A stretch of 64,000 bases of DNA from Mycogone perniciosa (lineage: Eukaryota > Ascomycota > Sordariomycetes > Hypocreales > Hypocreaceae). Within the stretch, counting starts at the first letter, position 1; the number at the start of each line of letters is the position of its first letter. Location of the stretch: contig JAOALB010000133.1 of the NCBI GenBank assembly GCA_025331125.1, positions 30,858 to 94,857 of the forward strand. Direction: 5' to 3'. Both the position numbers and the translations under genes were made by a program. Of this stretch, positions 11,061 to 23,519 are shown piece after piece. The notes beneath the pieces were generated by a model that saw only the letters and a list, made by a program, of their open reading frames with translations, made no database searches and was not told the origin of the DNA.

Positions 11061-12406
11061 ATAATTATAAAGTATCGCATGTGTTCTATTAGGACAACTA
11101 GAAGCAGTAATCTCTAGTGATACTTTATGGAGGATATCACTCTGAGCTCTTCTTCCGAATACGATTGAGCTTTTTATACTAGATATGCTAACTAGGCCAT
11201 AAAATTAAGGCTCAATCGGAGGAAAACTCCATTGAACAAGAAAGAAAAATCCGATCAGAAGCAATGAGTTGGCACTACACTCACATTCCACCAATAGTGT
11301 AGACAGTTGACCAGATACAAGGAAAAAATAGGGAGGATCCACTGAACCAACTCTCACGTTTCTGATATGTTGACACATCTGTCACGGAGTTTATTCCTTA
11401 TTTCTTAATTGAATGCTTTTCATTTATCTTCTCGAGGACCTGAAACAATGATGCTAGATCACTCTAGTGCCAGCTTAGACCAGACCGAGACCAAGGGTGT
11501 CGACGAGTGCTTGTAAGGAATGGAGGTTGGAATGGTCAGTGAATAATTTCTCGGGCCATTACGAAGTACACTTATGATATATCCCATCTCCCGGAACGCA
11601 GAGAAATCCTTCGTGTATAGGTATGATCAAATTATCCAACTGCCTCTTTTTCATTTCTTGCAAATTATGTTTACCAGTACGAAGTACTCCGTACATAGTC
11701 TAATTTAAGCATAACTATAAATATGATCTAAGTTTTAGCTATAGGCATGGACCCTCAACGGCTGAATATTCTTAGCTTGGATCCCACCGGGCTGAACCTT
11801 TTCAGCAGGTTTGATGAAGACACAATTAGGAAATTTGTATTCAGGCTTGGTGCGGGCACCAATAAGGCCAGGCCACATACCTACAGTATGTATTCTATCA
11901 ATTTCTTGGTGTCTTAGAAGTCATGTGTGGCGTTCTAGACAACCTCTGAAGGATTTCGCCGTGAAACAAGAGTCTACATCATACACACGTCACTCTGCTA
12001 ACCTCCATTTCGAGGAGGAGACGTAGCACATTCTAAAGTTGTCCGACTGTTTTGTAACGCAAACGAACTTCCACCTGACAGAGCAAACATCAGCGTTCGA
12101 CTTACATCCAGTTATGCAAGTGACTGGACAAGAGTACGAAGTACGTTCACTAGTTTTACTGCTAACACAACGCTCCTACTATCTCCCTACATATGGGATA
12201 AGTCCCCTCCATTCCAAGCATAGTACAAAGTACGTATGCATGCAATTGTGAGGTCTCATACTAAATATATATAGAGCTCATGGGCAGCATGTGACTGCCC
12301 AGCCTATAAGAGCCATTCAACAGAACAAGCTGATGATTCTTCACCTGACACTGCATCCAAACCTCTTAAATCAACGTCATCTACTTAGAAGGCCTCTTCA
12401 TCCAAC
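11061..12406. other. AT-rich gene-free stretch
   Basis: This AT-rich DNA has many stops in all frames and lies between a relic and a small secreted protein gene. It contains GTAC palindromes at 11678-11695, 12134-12144 and 12223-12233. The composition would fit repeat-induced point mutation of old repeats, but I did not compute indices. Confidence 0.5.
11678..11695. repeat. Fused GTAC-type palindromes
   Basis: GTACGAAGTAC overlaps GTACTCCGTAC, sharing GTAC, so two copies of the dispersed short palindrome lie head to tail here. Confidence 0.7.
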
Positions 12407-12748
12407 ATGCAAATCAGCAATATCGTCGTCGCCCTCGCAATTACCACCTCCTCTGCCGCTTCACCTGCAAAGAATTGCGACCCCCCACTCCCCAATGCTG
12501 ATTGCTGCTATTGCGATGTAGGCAAGGGGCCAAAATGCACGGTTCCCAGTCCCTCAAAGGGATGCGTTATCACAAAGGCGCTGTGTGTACTCCCACCGAA
12601 TCAGGAGTATTGCTGCTGTTGCAATCCTGGCGAACCGGCCCAGGTGTGCAGCGCAATTCCTAAGGGGAGCGGTTGCATTTGCCCTGCTGTCTTCTGCTCA
12701 TTCAACTGGGACCCGAAGTTTATTGAAGGGACATATGTGAAGGGATAA
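12407..12748 (+). CDS. Small secreted cysteine-rich protein with internal duplication
   Basis: A single-exon ORF of 113 residues starts with a typical signal peptide (MQISNIVVALAITTSSAASPA). The mature part of about 92 residues holds 15 cysteines. It consists of two tandem copies with nearly identical spacing. The first is CC-x-C-x7-C-x8-C-x6-C, from CCYC onward. The second is CCCC-x8-C-x8-C-x6-C. Both copies have a Gly before the penultimate shared Cys. No known domain was recognised. Small size, leader and cysteine content make it an effector-like or cell-wall-active secreted protein, which is inference. It sits beside an AT-rich block, a common setting for such genes in fungi. Confidence 0.7.
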   Translation: MQISNIVVALAITTSSAASPAKNCDPPLPNADCCYCDVGKGPKCTVPSPSKGCVITKALCVLPPNQEYCCCCNPGEPAQVCSAIPKGSGCICPAVFCSFNWDPKFIEGTYVKG

Positions 12749-13310
12749 ACTGGACAGAGGGCCATTAGATCAAAGGGGGACGGATTGCCTTTGGTATCAC
12801 TGAGAGGAATGTGTTGGTCTTGTGATTCTTCATTCTCAGGTGACGTCATGATCAAGTTTCAGTGTGGCGTTGTCGTGGATGCCTCTTGGATTGCAAGGAA
12901 CTTTTGTGTAAAATCGAATAAGATACAAGTAAACACATAAATTTGGAAACCAACTTGTATTGTGGAGCAGTAGTAGCAAATATTGAGTTGACCTTTAGAA
13001 CTAACAGGTTCATGAGGCGACAATAAACGTTCAACCATGACGGGCCTAGAAGCCATCAAACTAAAACTTCAAACAAATCCATTCCTCGTCCATCTCTCAT
13101 AGCAGATGTCGTAAGCGATGTCGTATACTCTTAAATCCGTAATAATAAGGCAATTGCCGCCTCACCAATGATGCAAGATGCAAACCCCCAGCGTCCACGG
13201 GCAGTCATTCTGTCTGAATCTCAAAAGCATCACCCGAAGCGACATGAATCTCATACCAAGAACACAAAAAAGAAAGCGCAAAAGATCGGTGAAGCCGCTA
13301 CTCGAAGTTT
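12749..13310. other. Intergenic between converging genes
   Basis: This is the 3' flank of the small secreted protein and of the minus-strand zinc-finger gene. No gene was seen. Confidence 0.4.
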
Positions 13311-14609
13311 TCATTCCTTCCTGCTCAGTATGTCGAGGAGCATGTCTACTCTCTTCTCATGCACAATCTTTAACATAGACATCTCCGACCGAAGCTGCTG
13401 AAGTTGCTCCTCCAGCTCCTTGTTCTTCTTCTCAAGACACTCCTCTCTCCAGGATGAGGGTGACATGAGTGGGCTCACTGGCGCACTAGAAATGGGACAC
13501 TTAGTCGGTGTGATGAATGCCATGGAATTGCCCGTGTGAGCTGTATCCGTCGCTGGGCTAATGGGGGAGAATTGACTCCAGACATGCGTCGATGGACTGG
13601 TTGAGTTGTTGTCATATGTGTCTGCTCTGGCCGTCACCAATCTCATCATCTCCCCATATCGCATTGCCTTGACATGGGCTGCTGATCGGATATGCTTTTT
13701 GTAGGTTGAAGTTCCGACAAACGGATGTCGGTATTTCGGGCATTCCACCTCAGTGCATGAAGTCTTCACCACATCCAGTGACTTGTGCTTTCCGACCGGA
13801 GTTGGCGACGTCGTATCGACTTCAGATGGGCCTTTTGGGCTTCGATGCTGCGACGTATCGATGTGGCGATAGTACGACTGACTCGAGGCGAGTTTCTTTC
13901 CCAGCAGCGGACATCCCTCGGTATCACATCTAAACACTCGTGCAGATTCCTGCTTCGACTCGATCTCGGAATTAGAGAGTCCCGATTGCTTGAGTTTCTC
14001 AGACAGCTTAATGGCGTTGATATGGCCGTGGGAGTTGATATGCTGATCGTACTGTCGCTCCGACGGATATAATCTTTGGTACCTGCCGCAGGAAAGTTCC
14101 AAACACACTCGTTCTTCTTCGTCAGAGGAATCCTCTGAAAGTAGGCCATCCAGGGCCCCATTGCTTTCATCGTAGCTGGCTCTGCTTCGCTCATCCTCCC
14201 ACCGGCCATGAATGAGTCGCTGGTGGAATGAAGACGCCAAGGCATGTGCCATGAATGTCTCCCGATTCTCAAATCGGATCCCCTCCATATCACAGCCTTT
14301 TTCTTCACAGATCAGGTTGAAGTGACCACTTCCTTTTAGATGTCGAGCCAACGCAGGCTTCGCGGCGAATACCGTGTCGCACTCGGTACAGCGGTAGGGG
14401 TGAGAGTGCCACTCATCTTCATGGATGCGGCATTCAAAGGCTGTATCGAATGTGAATCCGTCGCATGCGCAATGCGGGCAAGCGAAAGGTGCACTTCCTT
14501 CACCCTCCTTGAGGGAGTTCAGCACGAGGTAGCCAGGTGGTGCTACATCTCGGCTTGGAGGCAGAAGCGGCGTAGAAGCTTCGAGCTCGATATTGTCGAC
14601 ACACTCCAT
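13311..14609 (-). CDS. C2H2-type zinc-finger protein with C-terminal coiled coil
   Basis: An intronless ORF encodes 432 residues. Repeated C2H2-like fingers lie at roughly residues 42-68 (CPHCACDG...H...H), 72-96 (CTECDTVFAAKPALARHLK...H), 100-130, 165-195, 225-255 and 290-315 (CPKYRHPFVGTSTYKKHIRSAAH). Several have long or irregular Cys-Cys spacing of the CxxxxC type. A Ser/Thr/Pro-rich linker follows. Residues about 385-428 form a heptad-like coiled coil (KKNKELEEQLQQLRSEMSML). This is the architecture of a fungal transcription factor or RNA/DNA-binding protein; target and partners are unknown. The start at 14609 is the first ATG of the frame, with a divergent spacer upstream. Confidence 0.8.
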   Translation of the reverse strand: MECVDNIELEASTPLLPPSRDVAPPGYLVLNSLKEGEGSAPFACPHCACDGFTFDTAFECRIHEDEWHSHPYRCTECDTVFAAKPALARHLKGSGHFNLICEEKGCDMEGIRFENRETFMAHALASSFHQRLIHGRWEDERSRASYDESNGALDGLLSEDSSDEEERVCLELSCGRYQRLYPSERQYDQHINSHGHINAIKLSEKLKQSGLSNSEIESKQESARVFRCDTEGCPLLGKKLASSQSYYRHIDTSQHRSPKGPSEVDTTSPTPVGKHKSLDVVKTSCTEVECPKYRHPFVGTSTYKKHIRSAAHVKAMRYGEMMRLVTARADTYDNNSTSPSTHVWSQFSPISPATDTAHTGNSMAFITPTKCPISSAPVSPLMSPSSWREECLEKKNKELEEQLQQLRSEMSMLKIVHEKRVDMLLDILSRKE

Positions 14610-16400
14610 GTTGAAGATGTTCAGGTTATGGGGAATAGTTAAAGAGATGCCTTTAAGAGCTGGGGAGCAGAAACTCGGGATGCTTTATGGCGGGACATGA
14701 ACTTCCGCCAGTTGTGGCTTGTGAGTTGTGAAGAGGAGCCCCGGCATTACTGTAAAGTCAGAAAATGCTGTATCGGAAGTGACTTTTAATCAGAAGCGAT
14801 AGGAGCAAGAGATTCCAATGTGAGGTGAGGCCAAAGTGAGTTGGCAGAAGTCTCCTGCAGCAGATCTTATATGAGAATAAAATCGCTATCACCTCTTCAC
14901 GCTCTTCGTTGCAAACACAATAGAGACTATGGGCACCTACACAGTCACACCTTTGTATCATTTTCTGTTACAACGTGTGCATGCGTATCAATAATAATTG
15001 CAGCTATTGTGTCGTTTATAGGATCCGGGGAGTCATGTGTGGCAAAACGTGAGTTGCATCCTCGTCCTCGACTCTGCAAACAACTGTTCCCGAATACCAA
15101 ATTAACATTCACTCCTTAGCTCCGAGGACAAGTTGACATAATTCGAATTACGTGAATTAGCTTGGGAAAATTCCAGTAATCCTTCTTCGCCATCGGTCAA
15201 CTTCTCACGCCTTCACAACTACCAAGACTTCGTCAAACGCCGGATGATCCAAATCCTACATAAACGGCACCTTACAGCCAGCATCAATATGAATGGCTAC
15301 TTTAAACTATGGTCATTGGCCAGCAGCCCAGCTCTCATTAAGCAGTGGCCATATCAACCAACAATCGTTCCCCAGCATGTGCAAACAAAATGAGCTCGAA
15401 ACCCGCCAACCAACACACCACAGTGGAGATTCATAGAACTTCAAGATCCCATATCCCTCCAGAGCCAAGAGTTTCCCTCCCTTTCCAATGCCCCGCATAT
15501 GAGTTAAATCGTCGAAGATATAGCAGGAACAGAACAATCTACGGGTAAACCTTGGCCACCAGACTCCATGCCAGAAGTTCACTCGAGGGATATGCTTGCA
15601 ACGCACATGCACATATGTTAGTACCTGGATTGGCATGATTCATCTAACATGCGGTCTCCAACTCACTAAGTTCTATTGCAGTGAGTACTGACAATATGGA
15701 TACAGTCTCTCTGCCCAAGCCTCTGCAGGAAATGCTCCGTCCCAAAACCTGAGAACGTCTAGAACCCTTCCCGCCATCACCCCTGAAGACCTGGAGGAAA
15801 AGTTCACCCAGATCTCATATTATTAAACAAATTCTCACAAATCCTCAAACTCCACCGTGATGCAAGAGATAAAAAAAAGGCTGGAATCTCAAACACTCCC
15901 TTGAGAAAACAACATTGTATTGCACTTCACACATGTACAGTACATCTGTATCATTTTCTCTGCTTCACCTAGAAACACGATAGTCAAACCACAACATTCT
16001 TGTCCCATACATACATACATGACTTATATACCTCATTCTACCAGACATACTAATAATACACATCATCTCATCCCCATACTTCCCTCCCGAGTATTTTCTT
16101 TCATCCCCTTGTTCAATTCTTCGCAGTGGCCGAAATCCATCTAGCGGGTTCAAAATCCCCCAGTGTAATAAAAGAAAATAGTGCGCAATGCCATTAGAAT
16201 TTCACCTCTCTTCCTTTTTTTTGGTTCACACAAAACGCAGGATTCTCGCGCCACACTCCATTTCCATCCATCCCACCCAGGGTTTCCGTCCTTGAAAACC
16301 CTCCAAAGAGGAAGAAGAAAAAATTATTGATACAATTGTGTGAGATGTGTGAAATTTCACACATTATGTGCCTCTAAGGCCTCTACCGCTTTTGGCCGTT
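14610..16400. other. Long intergenic spacer
   Basis: About 1.8 kb lies between two minus-strand genes. It holds the 5' flank of the zinc-finger gene and the 3' flank of INO80. Open frames at 14841-15119 and 15313-15636 show no protein-like features. No RNA gene was recognised. Confidence 0.45.
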
Positions 16401-19400
16401 TCACGCATCAATCATGCCATCGGCAATGGCAAGGCGCTGCTTTGCCGTCTTGGCCTTCTTGCCTGTCCCTTTTCCTCTACCTTTCTTCCCTTTCGTATCG
16501 CTTTCTGCAGGAGTGGCTGTGCCCGACGCGCCTGGCTTGCTTCCATCGTCAAAGTTACCCTCACCTAAACCGCTGTTAGCTTCTGGTGTGACATCGGTTA
16601 GTGATAGAGACTCACCCTCGTGATACATGTCGTCCAGGCTGGCGGGAGCATCTGCCCTCTTCCGCTTCCCAGCCTTTTTCTTCTGCTTCTCATACTCTCC
16701 CGACTCAAGCAACTCCCTTTCGCGCCGCTCAATCATTTCCGCCTGCTCATCATCGGCCAGCCACATAGCAATATCGCGGTTACGGTTCTCAGGAGCCCGA
16801 CGTCCGGAGAAGTCGACACTAGCACCGCCACCCTGGATGACAACGCGCTGAACTTCTTCCTTTTGCATGGCACGCTTTCGGATTCGCTCTTCGATCGTGC
16901 CGCGGGTGATGAGACGGTACACCGTGACTTGCTTGGTTTGACCAAGTCGATGGGCTCGGTCCATGGCCTGGGAGTCAATGGTCGGATTCCAGTCTGAGTC
17001 GTAGAAGATGACTGTGTCTGCTGTCGTAAGATTGATACCGAGACCACCGGCACGTGTTGACAAAAGGAAGATGAAGATTTCTGGCCGAGTTTGGAAATCG
17101 TGCACAGTGTCACGTCGGTCCTCCAACTTGGTCGAACCATCCAATCGACAGTATTTGTAGTTGCGATAGGTCAGGTATTCCTCCATCATGTCGATCATAC
17201 GAGTCATCTGGAAGTAAAGTAGCACACGATGACCCTCATTCTTGAGTTTGAATAGTAATTCGTCAAGCTTAGCGAGCTTGCCACTGTCAGTAACAAAGCG
17301 GTGCATAGACGGGACCGCAATATTGGTGAATCGCTTCTTCTCGTGATCTGGCTTCGGAAGCAGCTTGTTCACGGGGTACAGCTCTGCCGGAACCTTCTTC
17401 TCAACCAGAGCTCGCTCTTCATGTAGCGTTGGACCATACAAGCTCTTACGGACGTGAACGTTGAACATCATGTTTTCGCGTTCAGTGACGGATCTAGGGC
17501 TGTTGCAAGAGACCTCGATGGGCGGAGCTGAAGCACGAGGACGGCCGGCCGGTTCAAGTCGGCCGAGTCCAGAATCCTGGTATACTACCCGCGAGATATT
17601 CATCAAGCTATTCAGGACGCCCTCTTTGGTAATCTCCGCGAGCGGCATACGATTTCGCCGAGCCTGGATCTTGAACAGACAGTGCGCTGGTGTAAAGCTC
17701 TCATCCTCAGGCTCGTCATATGCCACATTCATGACGCCAAGCCTATCGGGTTTGCGCAGCTCATCCACTGCGCGGTCGAAGAGGCCCTTGTGAGTTGCCT
17801 TGTACACCTCGCTGGGAGAAGTGTCGGCAAAACGAAGCCACGAAAACGCCTTGTTGCCATCAGTGTTGGCCTCAACGTGCTCGGGCGCCCAGATGTTCAT
17901 CATATGATTTAAAGCCTTGTTGCGCCAACCAGCCTTGTCATTGTCCCTACCAGGCTTATCCAGTCGGCCACCTTCGGTCCAGACAAGTGATGGAAGATTG
18001 TAATCAATCAAGCTCCGTGTCGAATAACCCACAGCAACGGTGTTGCCCTCTCGCACAAATGAAGCAGTTTCGGCAAAGTATCCAAATGCAAATGGTGCGG
18101 TAACCTCAGCACGCTCAAACAAGTCAGGATGATTGCACACTTTTCTGAACTGCATGACCAAGTTCATCAAAGTGCCTGAATCTTGTTCATCACCCATTGT
18201 GGCCTTCTCGACGAGGTCCATGATGTTGATCTGGTTCCGTAAGTTGCCATAGTAGGCTCGCTGGCGGTAAGTGAGATCACAGAAGACGTCCATCTCAATC
18301 TTGTCACCAAGTTCCTTTTGCACATGCTTCTTCACACGACGCAACATGAATGGCTTGAGGATCATGTGCAGACGCTTGAGCTGATCTTCGTTGAGCTTTG
18401 TGTTACTCTGTGCGTGAGACTCAATATCCTTGGAGAACCACTCGCTGAATTCATCGTGAGAGTCGAACAGCGAAGGCATGATGAAATGCAGAAGCGCCCA
18501 GAGTTCTTGCATGTTGTTCTGGATCGGCGTACCAGTGAGCAACAGTCGGTTTCGGCAGTGGAAGCCGAGCAGACACTTCCAACGAGAACTCTGCGAGCTC
18601 TTGATGGCTTGCGCCTCGTCGAGGATCATGTACTGCCACCGCATCTTCTGGAAGTAGGCTACATCAGAGACAACGAGCTGGTAAGAGGTAACACACACGT
18701 GGAACGGCGCATCTTTGCGGTAGGTTGTATGCTTCCGGTCCCAGAACTTTCGTAACACTTTTCGGTCGGCGGCGTTACCCCAGTACGGGAGGATCTTGAA
18801 CTCTGGAACGAACTTGGCAATCTCCTGCTGCCAATTGTGCAACGTCGAAGCCGGCGCCACAACCAAAAACGGACCCCAGATATCGTGCTTTTCGGCAAGA
18901 TAGGCCATGACAGAGATGGACTGGACTGTTTTTCCGAGACCCATTTCGTCGGCGAGGATGCCGTTAATGCCTTGCTCATAAAGATTAACAAGCCAATTGA
19001 GACCCTTGAGCTGGTACTCCTTGAGCTGGGTGTTGATGAGTTTGGGCTGCTCAATCTCAACATCACCAAGACCAGTAGGGTTCTGGAAGTTCATCTCGCC
19101 CTCATCGTCCATATCCAGACTTTGGTTGTTAAACTCGCGGGCCTTCTTCTGTGCCTCTGCGATGGCATTCTGCGCATTCGCCATAGCAGCCTGCTGAAGA
19201 ACCGTCTCATCTTCGTTGTCAAAGTCCAGATTCTCAAAGTTCGTAACCTTGCCACTGAGCGGGCCAGTAGGTTCTTTTACTGAGAGCTTATTCTCTCGAA
19301 TGTGGTTGGCATCCGGAGCAATATCAGGATTATCTGTGCTCCTCTCCACCTCATCCGTCTTGATCTTCTTACCGATAAAGTGTGAGTAAAGCTCAGTCTG

Positions 19401-22285
19401 GGAGATGAGGAAGTTGAGCTTCCTCTTCTGGCGAGCAGCTTCACGATCAGCTTCCTCTTTCCGGGCATTCTCGATTTCCTGCTTCTCGGCCGCCTTGCGG
19501 AGATCGCGCTCCTCACGCTCATTCCGCTTCCAGAAGCCCATCATGTCACGCATGACACGCTTCGCACGAGCCTGAAGATCTTTGGTGCCCTTGTTTGTTC
19601 GCAATTGCCAGCGCTTAGCTTCCTTGGATGCAAGGATGGCTGTCTTCTTCAGATTCGAGCTCTTGGTAGCATGTGAATCAACAGCCAGCTTGAAAGTCTT
19701 ATTGACATCCTTCCGAGCCATGTCGCGCCAAATTTGGTCGTAGATTTGGTTGTAACCCTTAGATATAAACTTCTTCTCGAGATCTGGAACTTCCTCGACC
19801 TTCTCCTTTTCCTTGTCTTTGTCCTTGTCCTTGGTGGATTCGGGCTTCTCCTTGCTCTTTTCTGTCTCGGCCTTGGCCTTGCCCTTGATCTTGATTCGGA
19901 CTCTACCTTCTTCCTTGGGTGGAAGCTCCTCTCCGGCATCCAAGGCCGCTTGGGCAGCCTCGGCTGAATCCTTTTCGGCCTGCTTCTGCTCCTTGGATTT
20001 CTTCGGGCGTGTTCCAGCTCGTCCCTTGGCTTTGCTTTTAGGGGTGTCTGCATCCGAGGCGAGGAAACTAGACATGGTGCCACCTTCGAGGTTGAGCTCG
20101 ATATTGCGAGCCGGGCCTTTGATGCCCTTCTGCAGAATAAGCTTGGTCTGCTGGGCCTTCTTGCTAGCACGCTCGGCGTCGCGTAGATGCTTCTGGCGCT
20201 CTGCCTCATCCTCAGCCGCTTCAGCTCTAGCGAGAGCGGCTTCCTTCTGCTCGATGGTGACCGCCATGGACTTCTCACGCCGTCGTTTGCGCTGCATATC
20301 CTTCTTGCGTTCCTTCTCGGCAAACAGCTCCTGCTCGCGGACCTCATGAAGCGCCTCATCGTAAAAGACGTCGTCATATCGTCGCTTGCCCAGCTCAGAG
20401 TGGTCTGCTAATCTCTTCCCTGTTGTCCTGACGTACTCGTCGCGTCGAACAAGGTTCCGCTCGTCATCCTGGTCTGCCATGACACGTCGGCGTTTGCGGG
20501 CGCGTTCCTTGTATTGCTGCTCGTCAAATTCCGTGGGATCCAAGTTGGACACGTCATTTTCAATCTGGATCTCGGAGTTTTGAATCTTCCTCTCCATTTC
20601 ACTCGACCATGTCTTTTGCTTGGGCTGGCCATTTGCCTGTCGCTTCGACGATGCACGGGGGGTAGGGGATTCTTTCTTGACGGAAGACCGGCGAGCTTTC
20701 TTTGACATCTCGGCGTCTCTGATGTCCGAGGCGCGACCCTTGGTGGTAGACTTCCGGGCAGCCTTCTTCTTGGCGGCAGTCTCGGCCTTCTTCGTAGCGA
20801 CAGGCTCAGGCTCGGTGTCTATCTCCTTTTCCATTTCAGTGTCGCCATCATGGTCAGGCTCTCGCTCTCTAACTTCAGAGACGCGAGGTGCTGGTGTAGG
20901 CTCTACTTTCAGTACGGGTTCTGATTCCGGTTCTGGCTCTGGTTCCGGTTCGGGCTCGGGCTCTGGCTCTGGGTCTCGCTCAGGTTCTGGCTCGGGTTCT
21001 GGAGCCTTGGGCTTCGGTGCAGGCTCTGAATTGGAGAGGATGTTGGAGAAGGACATGGGATCAGCGGCACGGCTGGAGATCTGATTATCTAGGGTTAGCA
21101 TTGCATCACAAGGGATCATCCCTTGGGATGGACTCACTGTTGACGCGGCAACGGATTTCGGCGGTGATGGAGCAGCGAGGTCTGTCTTCATAATGGGCGG
21201 CAGGGCGGAAGAGCCGTTTGTAGCAGAATGCGATGTGGCGGGCGCATGCCTGGGGATTGGTGAAGTCATGTGAGAGTGTCGACTAGGAGGACTGTGGGAG
21301 CCAGTTGGAAGATTTGGGTGCGAATGCGAGAGCGGACTGGGCGGTCGGTTGAATGATGACGCCCTCGCTCTGGGTGATGAGTAATTGCCGTTGTAATACG
21401 ATGATGGATGCTGTTGGTCAACGGGCTGGGAGTATTGATACGGCTCGCGAGATGAACGCTGCGTGCAGAAAATGCGAGGTCAGAAACGCGTTTAAATCAG
21501 GGAGAGTTTGGCATTCATTGCACAGGTTGGGTTAGGTGAATGGGGAAAATTTTTCGGGCTGCGACATCGCGTGGTTTGTCCTGTGCGAAGGAAGTTTCAT
21601 GGGACAAAGCAATGCATCTAAAACACGATGTGCGGGTGAAAGTCAAAAGGGGGTAGTGGGTTGGTTTGGTTTGGTGTGGTGTGGTTTGGTTTGGTAGATT
21701 GAGGTGCTTGCTTACCTTTGGCGTAGCCACTTGGGGCGCGTTGTGCCACGAGTCGGAGATGCGGCGCTCCTTGGTCGTGTCGGTAATAGAGTCGTAGAAA
21801 CTGCCGCCACTCGCCGCAAGCTTGTCGCGCGAGCGATGCGAATCTACGGACGATGACGATGCAGACGGCGGAGGATAATATGCCGTCGGCGGGTGCAGAG
21901 GTGACGCGGCGAGCGGTCCCTGCTGGTGATGGCTCGCGGCGGACGATGACGACGGAGCGAGAGCAGTCGGAGGCGGCAGCGGGTGCGCAGGGCCGCCAGG
22001 TGTCGCCGGAGTGCTCGTCGAGGTCATAAACGGACTGCGACTGTGACTGTGCAGCTGCGGCGCACGAGGCGGCGATTGATGCGTCGGATTGCCGTTGCTG
22101 CTGGGCGATGCGTAGGGCGGAGCATGGAACTCGGCGTGTGCGTGCGTGGGCGAGCGCAGACTAAAGGCAGAGTGCCGATGCGAGGTCGAAGGGTTCATCA
22201 CGTCGCGCCGATGGTGTCGATCGCGGTCTCGCTCGTCATCGTCGCCGTGCCGCTGCAGAACCGTGGACCGAAAATTCGAGTCCAT
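16401..22285 (-). CDS. ino80: INO80 chromatin-remodelling ATPase
   Basis: This is the catalytic subunit of the INO80 complex, which slides nucleosomes and exchanges H2A.Z in the nucleus. Proposed exons are 22285-21716, 21458-21138, 21080-16616 and 16564-16401, giving about 1839 residues, the usual fungal size. The start [17 protein letters not shown] begins a Ser/Pro-rich region. It is joined through a GTAAGC intron to [17 protein letters not shown]-rich acidic tract and a highly charged region follow. The DBINO domain is at about 735-870, the Snf2 N-domain from about 1010 ([17 protein letters not shown]) and the helicase C-domain from about 1600 ([19 protein letters not shown]). A roughly 260-residue insertion splits the ATPase, diagnostic of the INO80/SWR1 class. 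Introns 2 and 3 are 57 and 51 bp and stop-free. Confidence 0.95.
20916..21003 (-). repeat. Coding minisatellite for a Pro-Glu tract in INO80
   Basis: Degenerate hexamers such as GGCTCG and GGTTCT repeat here. Read on the minus strand they encode an almost uninterrupted alternation of Glu and Pro, with one RD break. Such slippage-prone repeats usually vary in length between isolates. Confidence 0.8.
21660..21696. repeat. GGTTT/GGTGT simple repeat inside INO80 intron 1
   Basis: The plus strand shows consecutive GGTTT and GGTGT units directly beside the intron-1 donor at 21715. The transcript would carry a C/A-rich run (CCAAA repeats). Confidence 0.7.
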
Positions 22286-23507
22286 GATGTCTGTCGACAG
22301 CCCGGGGTAGTTAGATGGACAGAGGAGTGTATTAGGCTGGTCTACAAGAGACACGGACCCATGTGAGTGAGTTGTGCTATCAAGATCAAGCTCAAGATCA
22401 AGATCAAGATCAAGGCTCGGGATGCGGCGATGGCACGGCGATGCAGCGGGATGGATGAATGGATGGATCGATGGATCGAGGAGAAGATGGACGAGGCCTT
22501 GGGGTTGTTGACAAGGGGATTGGATTGATTGCGCGTGTTGGGGTGGTGGTCAGAGGCCAGTCCGTCCTGTCAGCAGGAAAAGCCTCGCCGAAGGATGACG
22601 ATTGACCCCAAAGGTTCGTCGACGTTCCGTTCCCGATGCGGATGCGGCCGTGTGCAAATGGGAGGCCGCGATACGATGCAGCAGCAGAATCAAAATTAGA
22701 ATTAGAGGGCGATGCGATGTGATTGATGGTTGGGATTATTACGAGATGGACACGGACGAGAAGAAGAAAATGAGCGACAGTGACGGTGACAGTGACAGAG
22801 AAAGAGAAAGAGACAGCAGACAGCGAAGATGCAGGCGGAGACGCAGCGGCCTGCACAAGCGAGTCCAGTGGTGATGGTGGACTGATGCGTTGGCTTAAAG
22901 GAGTCTGGAGCCGGTCTGTCCGCGACCCTCTCCCAAAGCCGCCCAGTCTGGAGATCCCGATCTATGGAGTACCTATCGTACTACATAATACTACATACTA
23001 TCTAGTTGTACTACTACTTCATCTTGGGAGGGAAACCGGGCAGCGCCACAGCATGCCACCACCACCAACAACAGCATCACCCACCTCACGATGCGCGATA
23101 CCTGCACAGCTCAACAGTTGCCTCTCTTCTCCACCAAAGCACATACGACCAATTCATCCCCTCCCCCATCCCGTTCATCTTCTTCTACCCAGGCGGCCCC
23201 AATTTGCACGACATCGTGAGCCGCACAACCACCCAATCACCACGCACTAATGATTCGGCCCCCCAGAAATGTCCAGAACCACAACCAGAACCAGAACCAC
23301 CGGGACCAGCCTGGCAGAAAAACAGCGCGCCATCACGCCCGCACTATCCGCGGCAAAGGTTGGTCTCCTGCATCAGGGGCGCAACGGGCTGCTTTCCGAG
23401 CCGTGTGCAGCAACAGCGTTATTAATATACTCCGTACCCAAAAAAGTACGTATCTTTCGGGTCTCATCAGGCTGAATACTCTCGGGCTGACGATGCAACC
23501 ACCATCC

Positions 23508-23519
23508 TCCGTACGGAGT
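23508..23519. repeat. Perfect palindrome CTCCGTACGGAG
   Basis: This 12-bp perfect palindrome belongs to the dispersed GTAC family described in the findings. Confidence 0.7.

Noticed and set aside
14841..15636. Frames that look like a small membrane protein or a minus-strand gene
   Set aside because: Hydrophobic patches are short and the frames have no supporting splice sites or start context.
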